Source: Halomonas sp. Y3 (GTDB lineage: Bacteria; Pseudomonadota; Gammaproteobacteria; Pseudomonadales; Halomonadaceae). Taken from it: a DNA stretch of 64,000 nt. Position 1 is the first letter of the stretch. Every line of letters begins with the position of its first letter. Of this stretch, positions 52,771 through 62,998 are shown piece by piece. A program made the position numbers and the translations under genes. The DNA lies in the NCBI RefSeq assembly GCF_024137965.1, contig NZ_CP099975.1, forward strand, positions 3,534,001 through 3,598,000, read 5' to 3'. The notes beneath the pieces are model-generated. The model did not search any database. It saw only the letters and a program-made list of their open reading frames with translations, and had not been told where the DNA came from.

Positions 52771-54021
52771 ATGTCATCGCTTCCCGCCTCGTCACGCCCC
52801 GGCCACAAGGTGCTGCTCGGCATCAGCGCCGGCATCGCCGCCTACAAGAGCGCCATGCTCGCCCGCCTGCTCAAGCAGGCCGGCTGCGAGGTGCGCGTGG
52901 TGATGACCGAGGGTGCTCAGGCCTTTATTACCCCGCTCACCCTGCAGGCGCTGACCGGCGAGCCGGTACGCACCTCCCTGCTCGACCCCGAGGCCGAGGC
53001 CGGCATGGGGCATATCGAGCTCGCCCGCTGGGCCGATACCATCCTGATCGCCCCGGCCACCGCCGACCTGATGGCGCGGCTGGCCGCCGGCATGGCCGAC
53101 GACCTGCTCACCACCCTCTGCCTGGCCAGCCAGTCGAGGAAGGTGATGGCGCCGGCCATGAACCAGGCCATGTGGTCCCACCCGGCGACGCAGCGCAACG
53201 CGGCCCGCCTCGCCGAGGATGGCTGGCGCCTTTTGGGGCCTGCGAGCGGCGACCAGGCCTGCGGCGACGTGGGCCCGGGCCGCATGCTGGAGCCCGAGGC
53301 GATCCTCGAGGCCCTGCTGGCGCTCTTCCAGGCGCCCGAAGCCGCGGGCCTGGCCGTGACCATTACCGCCGGCCCGACCCGGGAGCCCCTGGACCCGGTG
53401 CGCTACCTCTCCAACCACAGCTCCGGCAAGATGGGCTACGCCCTGGCCGAGGCCGCCGCCGAACTGGGCGCCCGGGTCACCCTGATCAGCGGCCCGGTCA
53501 GCCTGCCCTGCCCGGCGGGGGTCGAGCGCCTCGAGGTGGAGACGGCCGTGGAGATGCACGAGGCGGCCCAGCGCCTGGCGCCCGAAAGCGACCTCTTTAT
53601 CGGCTGCGCCGCCGTGGCCGATTACCGCGCCGAGAGCGCCGCCGAGCACAAGATCAAGAAGGTGGAGGGCGAGGAGGAGCTCGTGCTGCGCCTGGTGAAG
53701 AACCCCGACATCATCGCCGCCGTGGCCGCCCTGCCGACGGAGCACCGCCCCCTGGTGGTGGGCTTTGCCGCCGAGACCCGAGACCTCGCCACCTACGCCA
53801 GGGACAAGCTGGCTCGCAAGGGGCTCGACATGATCGTCGCCAACGACGTCTCCCGGGAGGGGCTCGGCTTCGGCAGCGACCACAACGCCGCCCTGCTGCT
53901 GTGGCGCAGCGGCGACGGCGGGGTCGATCAGGAGAGCCTCGACCCCCAGCCCAAGCGCGAGATGGCCGGCGCCGTGATCCGCCGGGCGCTGGCCTGCCTG
54001 GCCCGGCCGCCGAGCCGCTGA
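52771..54021 (+). CDS. coaBC: Bifunctional phosphopantothenoylcysteine decarboxylase / synthetase
   Basis: CoaBC makes 4'-phosphopantetheine for coenzyme A in two steps. The 416-residue fusion has the FMN-dependent CoaC half first, with the catalytic histidine in MGHIELARWADTIL and the APAMNQAMW motif, then the CTP-dependent CoaB half with LSNHSSGKMGYALA and the lysine segment HKIKKVEGEEEL. Both domains look intact. It is divergent from radC and followed by dut. Confidence 0.96.
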   Translation: MSSLPASSRPGHKVLLGISAGIAAYKSAMLARLLKQAGCEVRVVMTEGAQAFITPLTLQALTGEPVRTSLLDPEAEAGMGHIELARWADTILIAPATADLMARLAAGMADDLLTTLCLASQSRKVMAPAMNQAMWSHPATQRNAARLAEDGWRLLGPASGDQACGDVGPGRMLEPEAILEALLALFQAPEAAGLAVTITAGPTREPLDPVRYLSNHSSGKMGYALAEAAAELGARVTLISGPVSLPCPAGVERLEVETAVEMHEAAQRLAPESDLFIGCAAVADYRAESAAEHKIKKVEGEEELVLRLVKNPDIIAAVAALPTEHRPLVVGFAAETRDLATYARDKLARKGLDMIVANDVSREGLGFGSDHNAALLLWRSGDGGVDQESLDPQPKREMAGAVIRRALACLARPPSR

Positions 54022-54032
54022 AGGCCCAGAGC

Positions 54033-54064
54033 GACGCAGGCGGCCCCGCGGGCCGGCCTGCGTC
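54033..54064 (+). terminator. Hairpin between coaBC and dut
   Basis: GACGCAGGC (54033-54041) and GCCTGCGTC (54056-54064) form a 9-base stem, with further GC pairing inside. There is no T-run. It could attenuate read-through into dut. Confidence 0.4.
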
Positions 54065-54114
54065 AGCCCCGACTCATCCAGCCCCTCTCTCAGGCATACC
54101 CAGCAGGAAGACCG

Positions 54115-54582
54115 ATGCCCCGACCCGACACCAAGCCGCGCCTGGCCGTGAAGCTCCTCGACGAGCGCCTGCGCGACCACCTGCCCCGCTACGCCACCGA
54201 CGGCTCCGCCGGCATGGACCTGCGCGCCCTGCTCGACGCCCCCCTCACCCTGGCCCCCGGCCAGTGCGAGCTGGTGCGCACCGGGCTCGCCATCCATATC
54301 GCCGACCCCGGCCTCGCCGGCATGATCCTGCCCCGCTCGGGGCTGGGCCACAAGCACGGCATCGTGCTCGGCAACCTGGTCGGCCTGATCGACTCCGACT
54401 ACCAGGGCGAGCTGATGATCTCGGTGTGGAACCGCGGCCAGCGCGACTTCACCCTCGAGCCCTTCGAACGCCTCGCCCAGTACGTGCTGGTCCCGGTGAT
54501 GCAGGCCGAGCTCGAGGTGGTCGACGACTTCGACACCAGCCTCCGCGGCGCCGGCGGCTTCGGCAGCTCCGGCCGCCACTGA
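54115..54582 (+). CDS. dut: dUTP diphosphatase
   Basis: This 155-residue trimeric dUTPase keeps uracil out of DNA and supplies dUMP. All five family motifs are visible: [46 protein letters not shown] and the flexible C-terminal [12 protein letters not shown]. It follows coaBC by about 90 bases and precedes algC. Confidence 0.97.
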   Translation: MPRPDTKPRLAVKLLDERLRDHLPRYATDGSAGMDLRALLDAPLTLAPGQCELVRTGLAIHIADPGLAGMILPRSGLGHKHGIVLGNLVGLIDSDYQGELMISVWNRGQRDFTLEPFERLAQYVLVPVMQAELEVVDDFDTSLRGAGGFGSSGRH

Positions 54583-54619
54583 CGCCTCTGACGCTACAAG
54601 GACAAGGAAAGGACACCCC

Positions 54620-56014
54620 ATGACAGCCGAACGCCAGACCGTTCCCGCCTCCATCTTCCGCGCCTACGATATCCGCGGCATCGTCGACGACACCCTCACC
54701 GAAGCGAGCGTCGAGGCGATCGGCCGCGCCATCGGCAGCGAGGCCGCCGCCCGAGGCGAGTCTACCGTGGTGGTGGCCCGGGACGGCCGCCTCTCGGGCC
54801 CCCGCCTCAAGGATGCCCTGGTGCGCGGCCTGACCGCCGCCGGCCGCGACGTCATCGACGTCGGCATGGTGCCCACGCCGGTGCTCTACTTCGCCACCCA
54901 CGCCCTGGACGGCACCGCCTCCGGCGTCATGGTGACCGGCAGCCACAACCCGCCGGACTACAACGGCTTCAAGATCGTGCTCGGCGGCGAGACCCTCTCC
55001 GGCGAGGCGATCACCGCCCTGCACACCCGCATCACCACGGGCGACCTGGCCGAGGGCGCCGGCAGCGTGCGCGAGGTGGACGTGCGCAGCGCCTACCTGG
55101 CGCGGATACTGGCCGACGTGCGCCTGGCCCGTCCCCTCAAGGCGGTGGTGGACTGCGGCAACGGCGTGGCCGGCGAGCTGGGCCCGCAGCTGATCGAGAA
55201 GCTCGGCGTCGAGACGCTCCCGCTCTTCGCCGAGATCGACGGCACCTTCCCCAACCACCACCCGGACCCGGGCAAGCCGGAGAACCTCCAGGACCTGATC
55301 CGGGTGGTGCAGGAGAGCGGCGCCGATATCGGCCTGGCCTTCGACGGCGACGGCGACCGCCTGGGGGTGATCACCCCCGCCGGCCGGATGATCTACCCCG
55401 ACCACCTGATGATGGCCTTCGCCGAGGACATGCTCGAGCGCAACCCGGGCGCCAAGGTGATCTTCGACGTCAAGTGCACCGGCAACCTGGCTCGGGTGAT
55501 CGATGAGGCCGGCGGCGAGCCGGAGATGTGGCGCACCGGCCACTCCCTGATCAAGGCGCGCATGAAGGAGACCGGCGCGCAGTTGGCCGGCGAGATGAGC
55601 GGGCATATCTTCTTCAAGGAGCGCTGGTACGGCTTCGACGACGGCCTCTACGGTGCCGCCCGCCTGCTGGAGATCCTTTCCCGCCAGGAGGAGGACGCCG
55701 ACGCCTTCTTCGACCGCTACCCCCAGGACCTCGGCACCCCGGAGATCAACGTCACCGTCACCGACGAGACCAAGTTCGACCTGGTGGCCCGCCTGGCCCG
55801 GGAGGGCGACTTCGGCGAGGAGGGGGTGAAGACCACCCTGGACGGCATCCGCGTCGACTACCCGGACGGCTGGGGCCTGTGCCGCGCCTCCAACACCACG
55901 CCGGTGCTGGTGCTGCGCTTCGAGGGCAAGAGCGAGGCGGCACTCGAACGCATCAAGGCGCAGTTCGCCGCCGCCCTGGCCAAGGTAGCGCCGGAGCTGG
56001 ATCTGGCGCTGTAG
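54620..56014 (+). CDS. algC: Phosphomannomutase / phosphoglucomutase
   Basis: This 464-residue alpha-D-phosphohexomutase interconverts the 1- and 6-phosphates of mannose and glucose for surface polysaccharide and nucleotide sugar synthesis. It has the phosphoserine loop VTGSHNPPDYNGFK, the metal loop FDGDGDRLGV, and the sugar-binding GEMSGHIFFKERW. The dut-algC-argB order matches pseudomonads, where AlgC serves lipopolysaccharide and alginate. The exact sugar preference is not visible. Confidence 0.94.
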   Translation: MTAERQTVPASIFRAYDIRGIVDDTLTEASVEAIGRAIGSEAAARGESTVVVARDGRLSGPRLKDALVRGLTAAGRDVIDVGMVPTPVLYFATHALDGTASGVMVTGSHNPPDYNGFKIVLGGETLSGEAITALHTRITTGDLAEGAGSVREVDVRSAYLARILADVRLARPLKAVVDCGNGVAGELGPQLIEKLGVETLPLFAEIDGTFPNHHPDPGKPENLQDLIRVVQESGADIGLAFDGDGDRLGVITPAGRMIYPDHLMMAFAEDMLERNPGAKVIFDVKCTGNLARVIDEAGGEPEMWRTGHSLIKARMKETGAQLAGEMSGHIFFKERWYGFDDGLYGAARLLEILSRQEEDADAFFDRYPQDLGTPEINVTVTDETKFDLVARLAREGDFGEEGVKTTLDGIRVDYPDGWGLCRASNTTPVLVLRFEGKSEAALERIKAQFAAALAKVAPELDLAL

Positions 56015-56025
56015 CCCCACACTAG

Positions 56026-56961
<936 letters not shown>

Positions 56962-57038
56962 CGCCTCCCGCTGCGGCCTTTGCGTCGCGGCGGGCACCCG
57001 ACTAGCATGGGTCGACCATTAGAAAAGAAAAGAACACT

Positions 57039-57650
57039 ATGACGCAGGCAACCCCACCCCCCAGCCGTCGCGAGCAGATCCTGCAGGCGCTGGCCCTGAT
57101 GCTGGAGGAGGACAGCGGCAAGCGCATCACCATCGCCGCCCTGGCGAAGCAGGTCGGCGTCTCCGAGGCCGCCCTCTACCGCCACTTTCCCAGCAAGGCG
57201 CGCATGTTCGAGGGGCTCATCGAGTTCATCGAGGAGACGCTCTTCGCGCGGATCACCCGCATCCTGGAGGAGAGCCCCGAGGCGCTGCCCCGCTGCGGGG
57301 CGCTGCTCACCCTGCTGCTCGCCTTCGCCGAGAAGAACCCGGGGCTCTCCCGGCTGCTCGACGGCGGCGTTCTCACCGGCGAAACGGCGCGGCTGCGGGT
57401 GCGCATCCACCAGCTCTTCGAACGGCTCGAGACCCAGCTCAAGCAGATCCTGCGCGAGGCCGAGCTCCGCGAGGGGCGCCGCCCCAGCCTGCCCGCCCCC
57501 GCCGCCGCCAACCTGCTGCTGGCCGCCGCCGAGGGGCGCATCAGCCAGTACGTGAGAAGCGACTTCCAGCGCCGCCCCACCGAGCACTGGGAGGACCAGT
57601 GGGCGCTGCTCTCGACGCAGCTGCTCAGGGAGGCGCCGCAGACGGCGTAG
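57039..57650 (+). CDS. slmA: Nucleoid occlusion factor SlmA
   Basis: This 203-residue TetR-like protein binds DNA and FtsZ and stops division over the nucleoid. The N-terminal helix-turn-helix has [31 protein letters not shown] split over two helices, and the C-terminal part has the dimer helices and ISQYVRSDF. It is too short and too typical of SlmA to be a general TetR repressor. It is followed by a terminator hairpin and a repeat cluster. Confidence 0.92.
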   Translation: MTQATPPPSRREQILQALALMLEEDSGKRITIAALAKQVGVSEAALYRHFPSKARMFEGLIEFIEETLFARITRILEESPEALPRCGALLTLLLAFAEKNPGLSRLLDGGVLTGETARLRVRIHQLFERLETQLKQILREAELREGRRPSLPAPAAANLLLAAAEGRISQYVRSDFQRRPTEHWEDQWALLSTQLLREAPQTA

Positions 57651-58004
57651 CCGGAACCGGATTGCAGAAACGTCGCAGGCGCCCGATCTATCGGCGATAA
57701 ACGCCAGAGCCCCGCCGGACTCTCATCCGACGGGGCTCTTCGCTTCCAGATCGCGCAGAATCTGCGCTCCTACAGCAGGGCGACAGAACGCCGTGGGGGG
57801 CGACAGAACGCCGTGAGGGAAGGTCGGCAGAAGGCCGTGGGAGCCCGATTTATCGGCGATTTGGCGGCGCCACCCACGGTGGCTGGCACCGCGGGAGGCC
57901 TGCGGCCTCCATCGCGCAGAATCTGCGCTCCTACAGGAGGTCGGCAGAACGCCGTGGGGGGCGACAGAACGCCGTAGGAGCCCGATTTATCGGCGATGGA
58001 GGCC
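57651..58004. repeat. REP-like repeat cluster between slmA and rpoH
   Basis: These 354 bases hold the slmA terminator and then a dense set of short repeats with no gene. A 26-base unit (57750-57775 and 57911-57936) is present twice without a mismatch. A 16-base motif, GGCGACAGAACGCCGT or a near variant, occurs five times (about 57779, 57799, 57823, 57940 and 57960). A third motif containing CCGAT and ATCGG (GCCCGATTTATCGGCGAT) occurs three times, at about 57681, 57842 and 57980. Each can form its own small hairpin, as in REP/BIME elements. Confidence 0.85.
57706..57739 (+). terminator. Intrinsic terminator after slmA
   Basis: AGAGCCCCGCCGGA and TCCGACGGGGCTCT form a 14-base stem with one C-A mismatch and a six-base loop. 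Short T-containing sequence follows on the plus strand. Confidence 0.7.
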
Positions 58005-58871
58005 TTACGCCACCAGGGCGTCACCGATCTGCTGGCGGATCTTCTTCATGGCGTTCTTCTCGAGCTGGCGGATGCGCTCGGCGGAGACGCCGTAGACGTC
58101 GGCCAGCTCATGCAGGGTCGCCTTCTCCTCGGCCAGCCAGCGGCGCTGGAGAATGTCTCGGGAGCGCTCGTCCAGGGCCGCCATGGCCAGCTGCAGGCGG
58201 CGGGTGGCATCATCTTCCCAGTCACTCTCCTCGAGCTGGGTGGCCGGGTCGGCGGAGGCGTCATCGAGGAAGTGCACCGGCGCCTGCCAGCTGCTCTCCT
58301 CGTCCTCGTTCGGCGCCGCGTCGAAGCCGGCGTCATGGGCGGAGAGGCGGCCTTCCATCTCGCGCACCACCTCGGGCTTGACGTCGAGATCCTTGGCGAT
58401 GGCGTCGACCTCGTCGCTGTTCAGCCAGGCGAGGCGCTTCTTGGCGCTGCGCAGGTTGAAGAAGAGCTTGCGCTGGGCCTTGGTGGTGGCGACCTTGACG
58501 ATGCGCCAGTTGCGCAGCACGAACTCGTGGATCTCGGCCTTGATCCAGTGCACGGCGAAGGAGACCAGGCGCACCCCCTGGTTGGGGTCGAAGCGCTTGA
58601 CCGCCTTCATCAGGCCGATATTGCCCTCCTGGATCAGGTCCGCCTGGGGCAGGCCGTAGCCGGAGTAGCTGCGAGCGATATGCACGACGAAACGCAGGTG
58701 CGACAGGACCAGGCGGCGAGCCGCCTCCAGGTCGCCCTCGTCGTGCAGGCGATAGGCCAGCTCGCTCTCCTCCTCGGCGGTCAGCATCGGGATGCTGCCC
58801 ACCGCCTGAAGGTACCCGTTGAGGTCGTGCCCCGGGGAGAGTTGGCCCACCGGAAGAAGACTGGTGCTCAT
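58005..58871 (-). CDS. rpoH: RNA polymerase sigma-32 factor
   Basis: This 288-residue heat-shock sigma factor has region 2 ([36 protein letters not shown]), the family-specific RpoH box ([14 protein letters not shown]) used by DnaK and FtsH control, and the region 4 helix-turn-helix ([19 protein letters not shown]). It ends [14 protein letters not shown] SigmaE-type promoter lies upstream, consistent with control by envelope stress. It is convergent with slmA across the REP-like cluster. Confidence 0.97.
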   Translation of the reverse strand: MSTSLLPVGQLSPGHDLNGYLQAVGSIPMLTAEEESELAYRLHDEGDLEAARRLVLSHLRFVVHIARSYSGYGLPQADLIQEGNIGLMKAVKRFDPNQGVRLVSFAVHWIKAEIHEFVLRNWRIVKVATTKAQRKLFFNLRSAKKRLAWLNSDEVDAIAKDLDVKPEVVREMEGRLSAHDAGFDAAPNEDEESSWQAPVHFLDDASADPATQLEESDWEDDATRRLQLAMAALDERSRDILQRRWLAEEKATLHELADVYGVSAERIRQLEKNAMKKIRQQIGDALVA

Positions 58872-58921
58872 GTGCAGGATGTCTCCTCGTTAGCCCAGGA
58901 ATCCATTGGCATACGCTTGCC

Positions 58922-58949
58922 TATGATGCCAGAAACCGGAAAAAGTTCC
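58922..58949 (-). promoter_or_regulatory. SigmaE-type promoter for rpoH
   Basis: On the minus strand GGAACTT (58943-58949) matches the SigmaE -35 box exactly, and TCATA (58922-58926) fits the -10 form TCnnA, with 16 bases between. Transcription would start near 58915, about 44 bases before the ATG. E. coli rpoH also has a SigmaE promoter. Confidence 0.7.
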
Positions 58950-59024
58950 ATGAAATCACGGGATAGCCCGTGAATCCCATGCGGACGGCGGTCTGCTCGC
59001 AGGCCCTGCTCTCGCCTCGTGCCG

Positions 59025-59999
59025 CTAACGCGGCTTGACCTGGGCGAGGTGGCGGCTGACGGCGATCCAGGCGCCCAACCAGCCAAGCAGTATACTACAG
59101 CCTACCAGGGTCACGGAACCGACCGCCCCAAGCTGGGGCAGGCTGAAGCTCGCCCCGTAGCTGGCCGCCAGGGCCGCGACCGGCGCGGCCAGCCACTCGC
59201 TGCCAAGCGTCAGCAGCCCCCAGGCCATGAGGCCGCCGCCCAGCCCGTACCAGGCCCCGCTGTAGAGGAAGGGGCGGCGCACGAAGGCGTGGGTGGCCCC
59301 GATCAGGGTCACCACCTCGATCTCCCGCCGGCGGTTCTCCACCGCCAGGCGAATGGTATTGCCCACCACCAGCAGCACCCCGCCACCGAACAGCACCCCC
59401 AGCGCCAGGGCGACCCGCCGCCCCAGCTCAGCCAGGTGGCGCAGCCGCTCGATCCAGGCCAGGTCCAGGCGCACCTCATCGACCCCCGTCACCGACTCGA
59501 GCTCGGCGGCCAGGGCACGCACCGCCGCAGGCGCCGGGTCCGCGGGGCTCACCACCACGCTTGCCGGCAGCGGATTCTCCTCCAGTCGCCCCAGAGCATC
59601 GGCCAGCCCCAGGGAGTGCTGGAACTCCGCCATGCCCTCGGCGGCGGTGATCAGCCGGGTGCGCGCCACCCCCTCCCGGGCAGCCAGCGCCTCCTCGATG
59701 CGCGCGGCCTGGGCCTCGTCCACCCGATGCTCCAGGTAGACGGTCAGGGTCGCGCTCTCGGTCAGCTCGCTGTCGAGCAGCCGGGCACTGTCCAGGGTCA
59801 GCCAGAGCGCCGCCGGCAGCACCAGGGCGATGGCGATGGCCAGCATGGTGACCAGGCTGTCGAAGGGGGCGCGCAGCAGGCGCCAGCTGCTGTCCAGGGC
59901 CATGGCCCGATGGTGGCGCAGCCAGCCGCGAAAGCGGCTGGAGGAGCGGGTACGGTGGGTGCGGGCCCCGCGGGGCGGCGCCTCGGGACGGCGACTCAT
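59025..59999 (-). CDS. ftsX: Cell division protein FtsX
   Basis: This 324-residue protein is the membrane half of the FtsEX complex, which activates peptidoglycan hydrolases at the septum. It has a basic cytoplasmic N-terminus (about residues 1-30), four membrane helices, and a large periplasmic loop after the first (about residues 68-190) that binds the hydrolase regulator. ENRRREIEVVTLIGATHAFVR is the family's conserved cytoplasmic stretch. It overlaps ftsE by four bases (ATGA). Confidence 0.94.
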   Translation of the reverse strand: MSRRPEAPPRGARTHRTRSSSRFRGWLRHHRAMALDSSWRLLRAPFDSLVTMLAIAIALVLPAALWLTLDSARLLDSELTESATLTVYLEHRVDEAQAARIEEALAAREGVARTRLITAAEGMAEFQHSLGLADALGRLEENPLPASVVVSPADPAPAAVRALAAELESVTGVDEVRLDLAWIERLRHLAELGRRVALALGVLFGGGVLLVVGNTIRLAVENRRREIEVVTLIGATHAFVRRPFLYSGAWYGLGGGLMAWGLLTLGSEWLAAPVAALAASYGASFSLPQLGAVGSVTLVGCSILLGWLGAWIAVSRHLAQVKPR

Positions 60000-60664
60000 G
60001 CGGCCTCCTGATCGGCCACCAGGCGCCCGTCGCGCAGGCGCAGGATGCGGTGGCGCAGCCGGGCGATCAGCGCCAGGTCGTGGCTGGCGATCATCACCGT
60101 GGTGCCGATGCGGTTGAAGTCCTCGAAGAGCCCCATGATGTCGGCGGAGAGCTGGGGGTCGAGGTTGCCGGTGGGCTCGTCGGCCAGCAGCAGAGCCGGC
60201 TTGTTGACCACCGCCCGGGCGATGCCCACCCGCTGCTGCTCGCCGCCGGAGAGCTCGATGGGCAACGCCTTCTCCCGATAGAGCAGCCCCACCTTGTCCA
60301 GCGCCGCCCGCACCCGGCGCGCCGCCTCCCGGGGCTCAACGCCCTGGATCTCCAGGGGCAGCGCCACGTTATGGAAGATCGAGCGGTCGTGGAGCAGCTG
60401 GTGGTCCTGGAAGACCACGCCGATCTGGCGCCGGTAGAAGGGCACCTGGCTGGGGTGGAGCCGGCCGATATCGTGCCCCGCCACCAGGATACGCCCCCGG
60501 CTGGGGCGCTCCAGGCGCATGATCAGCCGCAGCAGGGAGCTCTTGCCGGCACCGGAGTGGCCGGTCAGGAAGACCATCTCGCCGCGGCGCACGCGAAAAT
60601 CAAGGTTGGCGAGCGCCTCGAAGCGCCCGCCGTAGCGCTTGCCCACGTGCTCGAAGACGATCAT
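59996..60664 (-). CDS. ftsE: Cell division ATP-binding protein FtsE
   Basis: FtsE is the ATPase partner of FtsX. The 222-residue ABC protein has Walker [13 protein letters not shown] near residue 36, the signature [17 protein letters not shown], Walker [14 protein letters not shown] and the switch histidine in [13 protein letters not shown]. It overlaps ftsY upstream and ftsX downstream by four bases each, forming the usual ftsY-ftsE-ftsX unit upstream of rpoH. Confidence 0.97.
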   Translation of the reverse strand: MIVFEHVGKRYGGRFEALANLDFRVRRGEMVFLTGHSGAGKSSLLRLIMRLERPSRGRILVAGHDIGRLHPSQVPFYRRQIGVVFQDHQLLHDRSIFHNVALPLEIQGVEPREAARRVRAALDKVGLLYREKALPIELSGGEQQRVGIARAVVNKPALLLADEPTGNLDPQLSADIMGLFEDFNRIGTTVMIASHDLALIARLRHRILRLRDGRLVADQEAA

Positions 60665-62112
60665 TTCTCGGCGTCGTTCCCGTCACGGTCGAAGAGGGCG
60701 TCGACGAAGTCGTGAGCCGCGAAGGGGCGCAGGTCGTCCAGGGTCTCACCGACCCCGATGAAACGGATCGGCGTGCCAAGCTGCTTGGCCAGGGCGAAGA
60801 TGATGCCGCCCTTGGCGGTACCGTCGAGCTTGGTCAGGGTAATCCCGGTGATCGGCACCGCCTCGTTGAAGGTGCTGGCCTGGGAGAGGGCGTTCTGGCC
60901 GGTGCCGGCGTCGAGTACCAGCATCACCTCGTGGGGGGCGGTGGCGTCCACCTTGCCCATCACCCGATGGACCTTCTTGAGTTCCTCCATCAGGTGGGCC
61001 TTGTTGTGCAGGCGACCGGCGGTATCGGCAATCAGCACATCGACGCCCCGCGCCTTGGCGGCGGCCACGGCGTCGAAGATCACCGAGGCGCTGTCGGCGC
61101 CGGTGTGCTGGGCGATCACCGGTACCTGGTTGCGCTCCCCCCATACCTTGAGCTGCTCCACCGCGGCGGCGCGGAAGGTATCGCCGGCGGCCAGCATCAC
61201 GCTGCGCCCCTCGCGCTGGAAGCGCTGGGTCAGCTTGCCGATGGTAGTGGTCTTGCCCACCCCGTTGACCCCCACCACCAGGATCACGAAGGGGCCCTCC
61301 CCCTTGGGCGGCAGGGTCAGGGGCGCGCTCACCGGCTCGAGGAGGTCGGCCAGCTCCTCCTGGAGGGCGCGGTAGAGCGCCTCGCTGTCCTGGAGCTCCT
61401 TGCGGGAGACTCGAGCGGCCAGGCGGTCGATGATCTCGGTGGTGGCCTCGATGCCCACGTCCGCCAGCAGCAGCTGGGTCTCGAGGTCCTCCATCAGGTC
61501 GTCGTCGATCTGCTTCTTGCCGAGGAAGAGATCCGCCAGGCCGTCGGTCAGATTGGCGCGGGTCTTGCCGAGGCCGGCCTTGATGCGCGCGAACCAGCCC
61601 TTCTTCTCCCCGGCCTGGGGCTTCTCCTGCAGCGCGGCGGGAGCGGGAGCGGGAACAGGCGCCGGCTCGGGCTCGGGTTCCGGCTCGGGTTCAGGCTCGG
61701 GCTCGGGTTCGGGCTCGGGTTCAGGCTCCGGCTCGGGTTCAGGCTCGGGTTCGGGTTCAGGCTCAGGCTCGGGCTGCGGCTCCGGCTCGGGCTCAGGCTC
61801 GGGTTCGGGTTCAGGCTCGGGCTCGGGCTCAGGCTCGGGCTCGGGCTCGGGCTCAGGCTCGGGTTTCGGCTCGGGCTGCGGCTCGGGTTTCGGCTCGGGC
61901 TCGGGTTCGAGCTCGGGCTGCGGCTCAGGTTCTGGCTCGGGTGCCGGGGCCGTATCGCGGGCCGCCTCGGGCGCCGGCGGCTCGGAGCGCCCCTCCGGCT
62001 CAGCGGTCTCCTCCCCCTCGGCGGATTCAACAGCCTCCTCCTGACGCTCCTGCTCCTGGCGGGTCGCCTCTTGTTCCTGCTGCTTCTTCTTGCGCTTGAA
62101 AAAACCGAACAT
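60661..62112 (-). CDS. ftsY: Signal recognition particle receptor FtsY
   Basis: FtsY docks ribosomes carrying membrane proteins through the SRP. The 483-residue protein begins [12 protein letters not shown], a basic membrane-targeting helix. The C-terminal NG GTPase is complete: [40 protein letters not shown] and [12 protein letters not shown]. The acidic A domain is unusual, with about 94 residues that are almost pure Pro-Glu repeat (about residues 57-150). The ATG at 62112 gives the expected start. It is the first gene of ftsYEX. Confidence 0.96.
   Translation of the reverse strand: MFGFFKRKKKQQEQEATRQEQERQEEAVESAEGEETAEPEGRSEPPAPEAARDTAPAPEPEPEPQPELEPEPEPKPEPQPEPKPEPEPEPEPEPEPEPEPEPEPEPEPEPEPQPEPEPEPEPEPEPEPEPEPEPEPEPEPEPEPEPEPEPAPVPAPAPAALQEKPQAGEKKGWFARIKAGLGKTRANLTDGLADLFLGKKQIDDDLMEDLETQLLLADVGIEATTEIIDRLAARVSRKELQDSEALYRALQEELADLLEPVSAPLTLPPKGEGPFVILVVGVNGVGKTTTIGKLTQRFQREGRSVMLAAGDTFRAAAVEQLKVWGERNQVPVIAQHTGADSASVIFDAVAAAKARGVDVLIADTAGRLHNKAHLMEELKKVHRVMGKVDATAPHEVMLVLDAGTGQNALSQASTFNEAVPITGITLTKLDGTAKGGIIFALAKQLGTPIRFIGVGETLDDLRPFAAHDFVDALFDRDGNDAEK
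61662..61943. repeat. Minisatellite encoding the FtsY Pro-Glu tract
   Basis: About 282 bases are built of degenerate six-base units (GGCTCG, GGTTCG, GGTTCA, GGCTCA on the plus strand). In the FtsY frame these read as Pro-Glu, with rare Gln, Lys or Leu. Length change by slippage would keep the frame when whole units are gained or lost. Confidence 0.9.
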
Positions 62113-62166
62113 GGACAGAATCAGCCTTGCGAATAAACGAATCGCCACATCCTACCACCGCCCACC

Positions 62167-62195
62167 ATGACTGTGGATAAGCCGCCGGGTACAAT
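62167..62195 (+). promoter_or_regulatory. Candidate promoter for rsmD
   Basis: ATGACT (62167-62172) and TACAAT (62190-62195) are spaced by 17 bases (4/6 and 5/6 matches). The start would fall at about 62202-62203, right at the rsmD ATG. Confidence 0.55.
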
Positions 62196-62202
62196 CCCCG
62201 CC

Positions 62203-62865
62203 ATGACACGACGCCCACCACGCCCCCGCCGCTCCGGCAGGCCCGCCGGCGACGGCCGGCCCGGCAGCAAGAGCGCCGGCCGCCAGAGCCACGGCCGCCG
62301 GGACGCCGGCCGCCTGCGGATCATCGGCGGCGACTACCGCCGCCGCCTGCTGCCGGTGCTCGACAGCCCCGGCCTGCGCCCCACCCCGGACCGGGTGCGG
62401 GAGACCCTCTTCAACTGGCTGACCGCCGCCCTGCCCGGCGCCCGGGTGCTGGACCTCTTTGCCGGCACCGGGGCGCTGGGCCTGGAGGCGCTCTCCCGGG
62501 GCGCCCGGGAGGCCACCTTCGTGGAGCGCGATGCCCGGGTGGCCGCACAGCTTCGCGAGAACCTGGCCACCCTGGGCGCCGACACCCAGGCTCGAGTGGT
62601 CGGCGCCGATGCCGCCAGCTTCCTCGCCGGCCCCGCCGCGCCCTGCTCCCTGGTGTTTCTCGACCCCCCCTTCCGCATGGGGCTCGCCGCGCCCTGCTGT
62701 GCGGCCCTGGAGGCGGGCTGGCTGGATGAGAACGCCTGGATCTACCTGGAGACCGAGGCGGAGCTCGCCCCCGAGGTGCCGGCCAACTGGCAGCTCCATC
62801 GGGAGGTGCGCGCCGGCGACAGCCACGGGCGGCTCTACCGGCGGGCGGCAGCTCAACAACCTTGA
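62203..62865 (+). CDS. rsmD: 16S rRNA m2G966 methyltransferase
   Basis: RsmD methylates G966 of 16S rRNA. The 220-residue protein has a basic, Arg/Pro/Gly-rich N-terminal tail of about 35 residues, then GRLRIIGGDYRRRLLPV, the SAM motif VLDLFAGTGALGLEALSRGA and the catalytic SLVFLDPPF. A longer frame begins at 62167, but those bases form the promoter, so 62203 is preferred. No ribosome site precedes it. It is divergent from ftsY, the common arrangement. Confidence 0.92.
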   Translation: MTRRPPRPRRSGRPAGDGRPGSKSAGRQSHGRRDAGRLRIIGGDYRRRLLPVLDSPGLRPTPDRVRETLFNWLTAALPGARVLDLFAGTGALGLEALSRGAREATFVERDARVAAQLRENLATLGADTQARVVGADAASFLAGPAAPCSLVFLDPPFRMGLAAPCCAALEAGWLDENAWIYLETEAELAPEVPANWQLHREVRAGDSHGRLYRRAAAQQP

Positions 62866-62998
62866 GCGTCGCAGCAAGACGATGCTTGCTGAGGCCGAAG
62901 CGCGGCGTTACGCTGCTGCCCAGTCATCCACCAAATACAGGCTCGGCCTCGGGGAGCTTTCCAGCAGGCCCCTTCCAGAAGGACATCAGGAGAAGTAT

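Noticed and set aside
57779..57975. Possible CRISPR array
   Set aside because: The repeated motifs are only about 16 bases, unevenly spaced and of several kinds, and there are no cas genes. REP-like repeats explain it better.
61400..62044. Plus-strand frame with a long Ser-Gly repeat
   Set aside because: It is the mirror of the FtsY Pro-Glu minisatellite and has no start signal or other coding features.
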